Shown here: positions 16,337 through 25,225 of the stretch, in pieces
Layout: the number at the start of each line of letters is the position of its first letter
How positions within the stretch are numbered: the stretch's first letter is position 1
Origin: Phycisphaerae bacterium
GTDB taxonomy: Bacteria > Planctomycetota > Phycisphaerae > Sedimentisphaerales > Anaerobacaceae
Length of the DNA: 64,000 bases
Direction: 5' to 3'
Assembly (NCBI GenBank): GCA_028714255.1
Contig: JAQTMR010000001.1
Coordinates: 310,001-374,000 of the forward strand
Program-made: the position numbers and the translations under genes
Notes under the pieces: generated by a model
What the model saw: only the letters and a program-made list of their open reading frames with translations
Database searches by the model: none
Told to the model about the DNA's origin: nothing

Positions 16337-18623
16337 TTCGAGCTCGTCAAAAACTAAAGGGCAGGTGATTTTAGAATACGTCCTGCTCGCTCTCTGCCTT
16401 TGCGTGATTGCGCTCCGGGCTACCGATACCGAAAATCCCGCTGCGCAATCTGCCTCTTTCACCACCCTAAGCGACAATCTTTATACTCTGTCCGTATCCG
16501 CTGTCCTTTTTTTCTCATTTGTATTATGGTTTATCTTTGCCCTTTGCAGTTCGAGATTTTCATATCGTTTCACCGCTTTGGAAATAGGCCTGTGCCTGCT
16601 CTGCATAGCCGCCGTAATCGCAGGTTTCGCCGCCTCGAACAAGCGGGCCGCAATTACAGATTCGCTTTGCCTTATCGCGCCGGTCCTGATGGCTGTCCTG
16701 CTAGTGCAAATTTTGGATTCACCGTCGAAAATAAAACTGGTGCTGACAGTCATTGCCGCTTTGGGAGTAGTCTCGGCCCATCAGTGCGTCGAACAGTTCT
16801 TCGTCAGCAACAAAGCTGTAATCGCTCAGTATGAACAGAACCCCCAAACTATGCTCCAAACCTTCGGAATCCAGCCCGGCTCCTTCCAGCAGTTCCTTTT
16901 CGAGCATCGCCTTTATTCGAAAGATGTCCGCGCCTTTTTCACTACCGGCAATTCCGCCGGCTCATTCGCAATATTGGCTTGCTTCGCCGCACTTGCCCTA
17001 TTCATCGACAAATTCAAAAATCGCCGCACCGGCCAATATACGCTTGTTTCTCTCATCACATCAGGCATCGTCGTCTCTGTCGTCATCTTCGGTCTTATCA
17101 TTACCCGCAGCAAAGGCGCCATCGCAGCATCTCTCATTGCCGCGGCTATGTTTGTCGCGTTTATTTACCTCGGCAACTGGCTAAACTCGCACAAAAAAGC
17201 AATACTGTTCGTCTGCTTAATATTTTTCATCGCCGCCGTCTTCGCAATCTCCGCCTACGGGCTGGCTCACGACCGACTGCCCGGCGGAAACTCGATGCTC
17301 GTCAGGTGGCAGTATTGGCACGCCTCTGCGAAAATGTATGCCGACCACTGGCGCACCGGCGTAGGCCCCGGAAACTTCGCGCATTTTTATACCCATTATA
17401 AACCCGCCGCCGCGATAGAGTCTGTTTCGGACCCGCACAACTTCCTGCTTTCTGTCCTCACCCAGTATGGCCCGCTTGGACTTATAGGTTTTTTAGCTTT
17501 GTTCATCCTGCCCTTATGGAAATCTTTTCCTGTGGTGAGCTTGTCGAACCCACCAGGCAAGCAAGATTCCCCCAGACAGCTTCAGCCACAGCCGAACTTC
17601 AGAACACTTGCTATAACTTATCTAACTATCGTATCCGCAGCACTGCTGTTTATCAGGCCGATGATTATGCCCTCCAACTATGGCGATACTCCCAACGTGA
17701 TAATTTACGTGGTGTTCACCTTATATGTCACGCCGGTGATTGCGTTTATTCTTGGTTCCTGGTTTTTAACGACAGGCACCAAACAAGCCGCAAGTAACGG
17801 GTCACGGGCCACGTATATTACTGCCGCTCTCTTCTGTGCCGCCATAGGCTTGCTTTTGCACAATCTGATAGACTTCGCCATTTTCGAACCGCCCGTATTC
17901 ACCGCCTTCTGCGCAATAATCGCTTGTCTCATCGCGGCAGACTTTAAACAAAAAGCATTCGCTCTGAAACCCGCCCTTCCCGCAAAAATAATTTTAACCT
18001 CGGCCGCTCTGGCATTAATTGCCGCTTATCTTTTTTACGCATGGGCCCCGGTCGCTAAAACCACAAAGATTCAAAGGCAAATGCACAGGTTTGGATATAG
18101 TTATGAGCTTCTCGATAAGGCAATTGAATACGACCGCATGGACCCAATCGCACCGAACCTGAACGGCAGGCTCTATCTACAGCGTTACAAAGAAACACCG
18201 AACGCACAAACGCTCCTGCTCGAAAAAGCTAAAACCTGTTTCCTCGCCGCCATTGACCGTGACAAGGCTGATTTCAGAAATTACGAAAAGCTAAGCGATG
18301 TTTACGCCCTGCTCGCGAAAAACCCATCATCGCAGGAAAAAAAATATTTACTGAATAAATCGCTCGACTACCTTAACTCTACCGTTGAGCGATACCCAGG
18401 CTCAAGTGATTTGCGAATCGAACTGGCCGAAGTCGCCGAACAGCTTGCCAAAAACGATGTCGCTATGGCTCAATACGAAAAAGCCGTCGAAATCGAAGAC
18501 GCCTATCGCAGCCAGTTTAAAATAATGTACCCGGGACGAAATGTTTTCAGCAGGCTCAGCCAGGAAAAATACGACACCGCCAAACAACGAATCAATGCCC
18601 TCTCCGAACAACCAACTCCCTGA
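16317..18623 (+). CDS. O-antigen ligase/polymerase (Wzy/WaaL type) with C-terminal TPR region
   Basis: 768 residues. About a dozen hydrophobic segments fill residues 20-580, including the O-antigen ligase hallmark SDPHNFLLSVLTQYGPLGLIGF and the upstream TGVGPGNFAHFY. A soluble C-terminus of about 170 residues has TPR-like helices (LLEKAKTCFLAAIDRD, LAKNDVAMAQYEKAVEIED). It polymerises or ligates lipid-linked glycan in the inner membrane (family knowledge). The start overlaps the transferase gene by 20 bases at ATG 16317; ATG 16326 is also possible. A repeat containing GGTGAGCTTGTCGAACC (17534-17550) is inserted in frame in a loop after the ligase motif. Ends two bases before the convergent yebC stop. 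Confidence 0.9.
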   Translation: MKKMPLDSSSSKTKGQVILEYVLLALCLCVIALRATDTENPAAQSASFTTLSDNLYTLSVSAVLFFSFVLWFIFALCSSRFSYRFTALEIGLCLLCIAAVIAGFAASNKRAAITDSLCLIAPVLMAVLLVQILDSPSKIKLVLTVIAALGVVSAHQCVEQFFVSNKAVIAQYEQNPQTMLQTFGIQPGSFQQFLFEHRLYSKDVRAFFTTGNSAGSFAILACFAALALFIDKFKNRRTGQYTLVSLITSGIVVSVVIFGLIITRSKGAIAASLIAAAMFVAFIYLGNWLNSHKKAILFVCLIFFIAAVFAISAYGLAHDRLPGGNSMLVRWQYWHASAKMYADHWRTGVGPGNFAHFYTHYKPAAAIESVSDPHNFLLSVLTQYGPLGLIGFLALFILPLWKSFPVVSLSNPPGKQDSPRQLQPQPNFRTLAITYLTIVSAALLFIRPMIMPSNYGDTPNVIIYVVFTLYVTPVIAFILGSWFLTTGTKQAASNGSRATYITAALFCAAIGLLLHNLIDFAIFEPPVFTAFCAIIACLIAADFKQKAFALKPALPAKIILTSAALALIAAYLFYAWAPVAKTTKIQRQMHRFGYSYELLDKAIEYDRMDPIAPNLNGRLYLQRYKETPNAQTLLLEKAKTCFLAAIDRDKADFRNYEKLSDVYALLAKNPSSQEKKYLLNKSLDYLNSTVERYPGSSDLRIELAEVAEQLAKNDVAMAQYEKAVEIEDAYRSQFKIMYPGRNVFSRLSQEKYDTAKQRINALSEQPTP

Positions 18624-18625
18624 CC

Positions 18626-19378
18626 CTATTCCTCTATCTTGCTCAATATCTCATCGGGTATGTCAAAATTAGAGTATGTGTTTTGAACGTCTTCGTGGTC
18701 CTCGAATGCTTCCATCAGTGAAATTATCTTTTTCGCCGTCTCAGCATCGCTGATTGGAATGGTATTTTGCGGAATCATCGAAATCTCACTCGACGCAATC
18801 GCCACCCCTTTTTCCGTCAGCGTATTCTTCAACTGTTCATAAACCGCTGCATCGCACGTTATCTCGAACAGCTCTCCGCTGTTTACCATGTCCTCTGCAC
18901 CTGCCGAAAGAACAATCTCCATAAGCTCGTCTTCGTTTGTATCAGCGGCCTTAACGGTAATCAGTCCCTTCTTATGGAACATCCAGTTAACGCATCCGCT
19001 TGCCCCGAACGAGCCGCCGCGCTTTTCGAATATCTTCTTTATTTCCGGCGCCGTCCGGTGAAGATTGTCCGTCAGTGCCTCGACAATTATGGCCACTCCC
19101 CCCGGCCCATAACCCTCATAGACCGCATCCACAAAACTTTCTCCGCCTATCTCCCCGGTGCCCTTTTTGATTGCCTTTTCAATTGTGTCTTTCGGCATAT
19201 TAACAGATTTGGCCTTGTCGATGGCATACCGCAAAGACAGATTCGCCCCTGGGTCGCCCCCGCCCGAACGGGCCGCCACGATTATCATTCGGGCTACCTT
19301 GCTCCACGCCTTGCCCCGTTTAGCGTCATTAGCTGCCTTCTTATGCTTTATACCTGACCAGTGAGAATGACCTGACAT
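18626..19378 (-). CDS. YebC/PmpR-family DNA-binding or translation factor
   Basis: 250 residues, the standard YebC size. The opening SGHSHWSGIKHKKAANDAKR is diagnostic, followed by SLRYAIDKAKSVNMPKDTI, YEGYGPGGVAIIVEALTDN and RTAPEIKKIFEKRGGS. YebC proteins are described as transcriptional regulators and more recently as helpers of translation through difficult motifs. I chose ATG at 19378 with AGGAG five bases upstream. The gene often neighbours ruvC; here it does not. Convergent with the O-antigen ligase gene. Confidence 0.96.
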   Translation of the reverse strand: MSGHSHWSGIKHKKAANDAKRGKAWSKVARMIIVAARSGGGDPGANLSLRYAIDKAKSVNMPKDTIEKAIKKGTGEIGGESFVDAVYEGYGPGGVAIIVEALTDNLHRTAPEIKKIFEKRGGSFGASGCVNWMFHKKGLITVKAADTNEDELMEIVLSAGAEDMVNSGELFEITCDAAVYEQLKNTLTEKGVAIASSEISMIPQNTIPISDAETAKKIISLMEAFEDHEDVQNTYSNFDIPDEILSKIEE

Positions 19379-19475
19379 ACCTGCTCCTGACAAAAAACAC
19401 AAAAATCCCCCTCATAACACAAAAAAATCAACAAAATGATTATAGCGTTTTTGCCGGCTAATGCAACCGTCGTCT

Positions 19476-20366
19476 CTACTGCTGCGCTCCTAATGTCGTC
19501 CGCATCTGAACCGAGTATAACGACGTCCGCGCCGTGATAAACAGCGTCTTTTTATCTTTGCCGCCGAAGCTCACATTGGATGGCTGCTCAGGGACCCTTA
19601 TCGACTCGATTTTTTCGCCGGCTTTATTGAAAACCGCCACAACACTGTTCGTCAGATAGATATTGCCCTCGTTATCTATCGTTAATCCATCAGAACCTTC
19701 CGCCGCAAAAAGCTTTTTATCTGCCAGCGTCCCGTCATCGTTTATTGTATATACGAACGTCTTACTGGCCCCGTGGTCGGCGACGTAAAGCGTCTTGCCG
19801 TCGGGTGTCCCTATAATCCCGTTAGGCCTGGCCATATCGTTAATTACGCGGATTACATTTGTACGGTCGGGAGTAAGATAATAAACACATTCCCTCTTCT
19901 GCTCCATACTCGCCCTGTCGCCGTATCGCGGGTCGGTAAAATAAATCCCGCCCTTGGCATCCACCCACAAATCGTTCGGACTGTTCAGCTTCTTGCCATC
20001 ATATTTATCCGCCAGCACCGTCTCCTTGCCGTCACTTCCGATTGAAACTAACTGCCGCCTGACCTCTTCACAGGCCAATAGGTTGCCGTTTTTGTCGAAG
20101 TATAAGCCGTTCGCGCCACCTGAATCCTCCATAAACGTTGACAGCTTGCCGTCCAGCGACCATTTGTGAATTCTATTATTGCGAATATCCGTAAAATAGA
20201 CATTACCCTCTTTATCAGCCATCGGCCCTTCCGTAAACTTGAACCCGCCGGCTAATTTCTCTACCTTAGCCCCTTCAGCTACCACGCTAACCTTCACAGC
20301 CCCACAGCTAACTGTTGCCGCCGCCATAATCACCAACGCCGTTAAAACATACCATTTACTGTTCAT
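19476..20366 (-). CDS. Exported SMP-30/gluconolactonase-family protein
   Basis: 296 residues. Hydrophobic export signal at the N-terminus (MNSKWYVLTALVIMAAATVS); the Cys after it could make it a lipoprotein, although the lipobox is weak. The rest is a six-bladed propeller of the SMP-30/LRE type, with the expected metal ligands in FKFTEGP (Glu), LNSPNDLWVD (Asn) and GSDGLTIDNEGN (Asp). Relatives hydrolyse sugar lactones such as gluconolactone in the periplasm. The substrate cannot be read. Single gene between yebC and the helicase, with A/T-rich sequence at its 5' side and no clear operon. Confidence 0.9.
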   Translation of the reverse strand: MNSKWYVLTALVIMAAATVSCGAVKVSVVAEGAKVEKLAGGFKFTEGPMADKEGNVYFTDIRNNRIHKWSLDGKLSTFMEDSGGANGLYFDKNGNLLACEEVRRQLVSIGSDGKETVLADKYDGKKLNSPNDLWVDAKGGIYFTDPRYGDRASMEQKRECVYYLTPDRTNVIRVINDMARPNGIIGTPDGKTLYVADHGASKTFVYTINDDGTLADKKLFAAEGSDGLTIDNEGNIYLTNSVVAVFNKAGEKIESIRVPEQPSNVSFGGKDKKTLFITARTSLYSVQMRTTLGAQQ

Positions 20367-20492
20367 CTCTTTATCCTTTCACTTATCAAGCCCCCAACAT
20401 CATCCAGAAGCGCTAAGTTTACCCCCGCACACTCCCCTTGGCAACCTCTTTTTCTCACACCGGCTGAAGTGGAAACCGCAAAAATTTTTCAT

Positions 20493-20522
20493 TTACTTCC
20501 TCGCTGAACTTTGTTGTATAAT
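20493..20522 (+). promoter_or_regulatory. Possible promoter of the DEAD-box helicase gene
   Basis: TATAAT at 20517-20522 with TTACTT at 20493-20498, spacer 18. The -10 box is perfect and the -35 box weak. It implies a leader of about 85 bases before the ATG at 20615. Confidence 0.4.
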
Positions 20523-20614
20523 CAGCTTGTATTCTTAACATGGGCGTGGTATTCTGTATGCAAACCCGGCGTGGCGGTAAAGCTGTGCCGGCTTAATTCT
20601 GATAGGATTATCTA

Positions 20615-21850
20615 ATGCCGTTTAATGCTTTTGGTCTTTCCGACCCGCTCGTACAGGGAATTCTTGCCGCAGGCTACACCGCCCCAACCGAAGTTCAGTC
20701 GCAGGCTATCCCCGCCGCAGTTGCCGGAAAAGACATCATCGGATGCGCACAGACCGGAACAGGAAAAACCGCAGCCTTCGTACTGCCAATCCTGAACCGC
20801 CTCTCGCACGAACCTTCGCCAAAAAAGAGAGTTATCCGCTCTCTCATCCTCACCCCTACACGTGAGCTGGCCGTACAAATCGAAAAGTCCATTCTCCGAT
20901 ACGGAAAGTTCCTGCATTTACGAACTCTCGCCGTTTACGGAGGTGTCAATATCAAGGGACAGTTCAAATCGCTTCGTAACGGCGTTGACATCGTTGTCGC
21001 GACTCCCGGCAGACTGCTCGACCATATGCGGCAGCGGACAATAGACCTTAGGTCTGTCGAGGTCCTCGTTCTCGATGAGGCCGACAGAATGTTCGATATG
21101 GGCTTCATCAGGGACGTCCAGAAAATCATCGCCGCTGTGCCAAAAAATCGCCAGACGATGCTCTTCTCAGCAACCGTAACTCCCGAAATAAGCTCACTCG
21201 CCGCCGGCGTCCAGAAATCGCCCGTAATGATTCAGATTGGAAGGCCCAGAAACCCAATCGAAACAATCACCCAGCATATTTATCTCGTCGAGAAGGAACA
21301 AAAAGTAAACCTTCTTCTGCACCTCCTGCAAAATGGCAAACTCTCGACCGTACTGGTCTTCTCCCGCACAAAGCATGGCGCAGACAAAATCCAGCGACAC
21401 CTTGAACGAGCCAATATCGTCTGCGTTGCAATCCACTCTGGACGTAACCAGGGCCAAAGACAGAAAGCTATGGACGGCTTCAAAAACGGTCAATACCGCG
21501 TTATGGTGGCTACCGATATCGCCGCCAGAGGTATCGATATCACTGGACTCTCGCACGTCATCAATTTCGATGTCCCCGCCTTCCCCGAAGATTACATTCA
21601 TCGCATCGGCCGAACGGGCCGCGCAGAAGCCGCTGGAGACGCGATTACCTTTGTATCGAGCGATGAACACAAGTATCTTATCAGGATTGAAAGATTCATC
21701 GGGCGCGAATTTACGCCCGTGGAATGTCCAGGCTTTACATACACTAAAATCCGAAAACCAAGACAGCCCGTCGGAATGCACAGAGGAAGATTCTCGACTG
21801 CGAAAAGAGGCTCGCGATTTGCCCCGCGCCGCCCGCGCAGAAGACGTTAA
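20615..21850 (+). CDS. DEAD-box ATP-dependent RNA helicase, RhlE type
   Basis: 411 residues. RhlE-like helicases remodel ribosomal RNA and help RNA decay (family knowledge). All motifs are visible: F at the Q motif (FNAFGLSDPLV, PTEVQSQAIP), AQTGTGKT (I), PTRELAVQ (Ia), TPGRL (Ib), VLDEADRMFDMGF (II), FSATV (III), VFSRTKHGAD (IV), VATDIAARGIDI (V) and HRIGRTGR (VI). The tail is basic (RFAPRRPRRRR), a typical RNA-binding end. The ATG at 20615 has AGGA about 7-10 bases upstream. Its 3' end overlaps by 107 bases the antisense open frame of the broken secreted gene. Confidence 0.96.
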   Translation: MPFNAFGLSDPLVQGILAAGYTAPTEVQSQAIPAAVAGKDIIGCAQTGTGKTAAFVLPILNRLSHEPSPKKRVIRSLILTPTRELAVQIEKSILRYGKFLHLRTLAVYGGVNIKGQFKSLRNGVDIVVATPGRLLDHMRQRTIDLRSVEVLVLDEADRMFDMGFIRDVQKIIAAVPKNRQTMLFSATVTPEISSLAAGVQKSPVMIQIGRPRNPIETITQHIYLVEKEQKVNLLLHLLQNGKLSTVLVFSRTKHGADKIQRHLERANIVCVAIHSGRNQGQRQKAMDGFKNGQYRVMVATDIAARGIDITGLSHVINFDVPAFPEDYIHRIGRTGRAEAAGDAITFVSSDEHKYLIRIERFIGREFTPVECPGFTYTKIRKPRQPVGMHRGRFSTAKRGSRFAPRRPRRRR

Positions 21851-23444
21851 GCGCCCAATCCGCCAGAACTTCCATGTCTCGATAATTAACCTTACAGTCA
21901 CCGGTTAGATCGGCTGTAGGCCTCTGAAAACATCTCGGCGGATATAGCCGAATATCGTCAAAATACACGGCACCTTCTATGTCCAGCCCGGTTTTGTCGC
22001 CGAAGCCGATGGTCATTCTTTTGATATTGTTCTGGTCCACACCGACAAAGTCTGCCAAGTCAATATTCCACTCGTGCCAGTTCGGGTCCTTCAGGTCGTT
22101 AATGTCTTCGCCGTAGTAGCCGTATGTTATCATCGCATTGCTGTCGCCATCGGCCAATCTCACATACATCGGCTCGTTGGCGTCGTTGTCTGTTTTGCCA
22201 TAGAAGTATAGTGTCAGTGCTTCAACTCCGCCGACGGTCCAGTCTGTTCCGACCCCGCTCGGCAACTCAAGAGTATTCACATCGACCTCTGAATAATAGC
22301 CGTAGTAACCAACATTCTGGAATACATACTTCATCGACTGACCAGAGCGAATCGTTGCTGTTTCGAGGGAAACATCCGCACCGCTATCATAGTCATGGTC
22401 ATACCATGTATTCAGCAAATCGTTGGGGTAGCCACTACCCGTGCCGCCGGTTTGCATATACGAGTCAAAATCTTCCACAACAATACAGTTGCAGCATACG
22501 GGCGTGTCTTCGTAAGCGATTTTTAAAGTCTCTTCGCCGCTTCTTATCTCACACTCGTTTGTGACTATAATACCCGCATCAACACACGGCTTCACATTTA
22601 CTTTCAGCGTGACATAACCTGTATTTCCGGGGTGGATAGTCCCGATATGCCAGGTATAGGTGTGGTCGCCAGAATTATAATTGGGATCGGAAGGATTGTT
22701 AGGTTCGACTTCCCCCGGCAGCTCGTCAATAATATTCACATCGTTAATATCCAGCAGGTTTGGCCCGGCTGGATAGTTGTAATCAATCCTGTAATTTATC
22801 TCGTCCCCAGGCCCGACACAATCACCATCATTGACATCATCAACTTTTTCGAGGAGTACAAGACTAACAAGATGAATAGCCTCATGCTCGTTGCAACAAT
22901 CTTCTGTTTTTGTCAGTGTACCACTGCTCGTCACTCTGAAAACAGTCCAATTAGTGCTATCTATACCTGTAACTTGGACATACGAGGGGGTCTCTTGAAC
23001 ATATCCTCCGCTAAAACTAAAATAACCTATGCTCCCATGCCCGGAGTCTTCATCCCATTCGATAAATACATCATCAGGTTCTAAGTCTGCTATGTATCCT
23101 GTCCCACCAGATTGGGCAGCGGTGTAAACAACCTATTCACTAACACTTGAGTCAAGCTCGACAGTCAGATGTCCACCGTCAGTGCCATCTCTATCAAGAA
23201 CTACGACCCATGAATAATCAGAGGCAACATCTATTGTCCCCGATATGATAGTATAAATTCCTTCAGGCCTGTTCCCGAATGTAAAATCTGGATTGTCGTT
23301 GCCGTAATCAAAACTTCCAGTGTCCGCGCCCTCGGCTGTCCCGCAAATGCCGATGAGCAAAATTAGTAATAAAATTAGAAATAACCTTCCCTTGATTTCG
23401 CTTGGGATGGTGAGCTTGTCGAACCATTCTTTTCCAGTCTCCAT
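21744..23444 (-). pseudogene. Secreted planctomycete-type protein interrupted by an in-frame amber codon
   Basis: A single reading frame runs from the ATG at 23444 to 21744, broken only by TAG at 23133-23135. The first part has a signal segment (GRLFLILLLILLIGICGTAEGA). After the stop, the same frame continues VVYTAAQSGGTGYIADL with no shift, through a DUF11-like region (GDEINYRIDYNYPAGPNLLD, ELPGEVEPNNP), a jelly-roll-like carbohydrate-binding part (VEDFDSYMQ, DPNWHEWNIDLADF, GAVYFDDIRLYPPR) and a dockerin-like start LTGDCKVNYRDMEVLADW. The natural C-terminus seems lost, since the frame then runs antisense into the helicase gene. Recent pseudogene, or amber read-through. Translation after the stop could restart at GTG 22932-22934. 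Confidence 0.7.
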
Positions 23445-24138
23445 TTTTCTCCCCTTTCAAAAAAGTTTTTATTTGTGTCTATTTGTGTTTATTCATGGTT
23501 AATTTTTCTCCCATTCAAATTAGCCGCAAAAAAGCTCAAAAATCACAAAAGAACTCTTATGTCTTTCATCTTGTTCATTTTGTGCCTTTTCGTAGCCTGC
23601 CCCAAAATTACTTCTGCGGCGCAGACCTTCTGCGCCGACATTCCCCAGTGAATTTTTGAAGACCCCAAATGATAATCCGCAATTTTCCAACACCACTTCC
23701 TGGTTTCAGAGGACAATTTGGAAAACAAATACCGCTACCGCATTAATCGTGATTCTATGCCGTCCCTTCCCGCTGTCAAGGACATTACTGAAAAACTCCG
23801 TGGAAAATCCGCAATTAATTTTTCTCCGTAAGGAACCCATGGGACTTCGCTCCGCCGCCGTAGCGCAAGCAAAGTCAGAAGCCTCGGCGAAGCTGTATAT
23901 TCTGTGCCTTTCCGGCCTCGCGAGCCCTAATCGGAATTTCACAGTTTTTTTCCCTCAATAGGTAAAGTCCGGAATTTATGGTTAACGTTACACACTTTTC
24001 AAAAAAATTTGATTCTATCGTTAAAACAACCCCAAAAAACATATCCATTGGCATTTATCTCGTATTTTTTGTAAAATTTCCGACAAATCACCCGAAAAAA
24101 TGTAACAAAGTCATCCGTTTTTGGACTATATAAAGTAG
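23445..24138. other. Gene-free region upstream of the sigma factor gene
   Basis: About 690 bases. It holds low-complexity fragments typical of this genome (TTTGTGTCTATTTGTG near 23471, GTAGCGCAAGCAAAG near 23861) but no frame I believe. The open frames at 23543-23728, 23656-23961 and 23999-24253 lack ribosome sites and recognisable content. Confidence 0.5.
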
Positions 24139-24990
24139 GTGGACTATAAAGATGACAATATTGCTGTGATTCAACTAATCGGGCAGGCCCAGCTTGGCGA
24201 CCAGCAGAGCATGAACGACCTCGCCCAGTTAGCAGAGGGCAGACTTTTCGCATATATTTATCGGCTTACTCTAAACTACGATTTGGCACAGGACCTTTTG
24301 CAGGAAACCCTCTTGAAAATGGTTGAATCTCTGAAAAATTTAAGACGCATTGACCGATTTTGGCCCTGGCTGTTCCGCATTGCGATGGGACAGGTTCAGC
24401 ACTATTTCAGAGACCGCGGGAAAAAACATATGGTACAAATATCAGACTTTAGCAAAGAATATTTATCCGAACACTCCTCACAGAACCGTAACGACGGGTT
24501 GGATTCCCTGATACGAAGGGAACTCTCGGATGCGGTATTTCAGGCGATGACAAACTTGAAGCTTGCCTATAGAAACGTCCTGGTTTTGCGATGTTTCGAA
24601 CAGATGTCCTATGCCGAGATTGCCGACCAGATGGACTGTAAGGAACTGCGGGCAAGGGTCTTGTTCTTCCGGGCAAAGCACTCGCTTAAAAAACAGTTAT
24701 CTCACCAGGGCTTTGGCAAAGAGTTACTGCTCGTAGCGCTGGGAATATTCGGACTGATGACCGCCCCTGCAAAAGCAGCCTCAAGCGCCGGCGCCGTCAG
24801 CGCCGCCTCCCTTGATGTCGGCTTTTTGGCCGCACTCGCCGGTGCCGCGGGAACCAAGCTGGGCATTACCATAATGTCAGCTATTGCCGCGATAACTTTT
24901 ACCTTAAGCCTTGAGAACTGCATATTCTGGTTTGTTCTCCTCTGCTATATTTCGGTTTGTCTCGCTGTCGTCATCTATACCCAGCTATAA
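24139..24990 (+). CDS. ECF-type RNA polymerase sigma factor with C-terminal membrane extension
   Basis: 283 residues. Sigma region 2 at about 30-95 (NYDLAQDLLQETLLKMVESL, RFWPWLFRIAMGQVQHYFRD) and region 4 at about 125-190 (LKLAYRNVLVLRCFEQMSYAEIAD). A tail of about 95 residues follows with three hydrophobic stretches (ELLLVALGIFGLMTAP, GFLAALAGAAGTKLG, FWFVLLCYISVCLAVVIY), unlike a plain ECF factor. Such fusions can tether the sigma factor to the membrane or act as a built-in anti-sigma device (inference). The start appears to be GTG at 24139; the next in-frame ATG at 24209 would delete part of region 2. No anti-sigma gene is adjacent. It stands just upstream of the large subtilase gene, which runs the other way. 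Confidence 0.85.
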   Translation: MDYKDDNIAVIQLIGQAQLGDQQSMNDLAQLAEGRLFAYIYRLTLNYDLAQDLLQETLLKMVESLKNLRRIDRFWPWLFRIAMGQVQHYFRDRGKKHMVQISDFSKEYLSEHSSQNRNDGLDSLIRRELSDAVFQAMTNLKLAYRNVLVLRCFEQMSYAEIADQMDCKELRARVLFFRAKHSLKKQLSHQGFGKELLLVALGIFGLMTAPAKAASSAGAVSAASLDVGFLAALAGAAGTKLGITIMSAIAAITFTLSLENCIFWFVLLCYISVCLAVVIYTQL

Positions 24991-25147
24991 AAAATCTCTG
25001 TCATCTTGATGGCTGGGTTTTGGTTAGCCCACCACTTGCTTGTGCCGCTTAGATATTTTTTTCTACTGCCCACCTGCCCCACTGTTCAACTGCTCTCCGC
25101 TTCGGTCAGCTTCCGAAAGCGACAGCAAATCAAAATCGCCCAACTCG

Positions 25148-25179
25148 CGTCCGCCATAGCCTTTTGGCTATGGCGGACG
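25148..25179. repeat. 14-bp perfect inverted repeat
   Basis: CGTCCGCCATAGCC (25148-25161) and GGCTATGGCGGACG (25166-25179) around TTTT. It belongs to the CCGCC-TAGCC-GGCGGA repeat family seen also near 30703, 33850, 36358 and 49680. It lies between convergent genes (sigma factor and subtilase) and may act as a bidirectional stop, although no T tract follows. Confidence 0.75.
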
Positions 25180-25225
25180 TTAAGTCGGAAGTTTTAACAA
25201 AAACAAATGGCCACATCAATTCTTC

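Noticed and set aside
23543-24253. Small ORFs upstream of the ECF sigma gene
   Set aside because: Low-complexity or repeat-derived, on both strands, without ribosome sites or family content.
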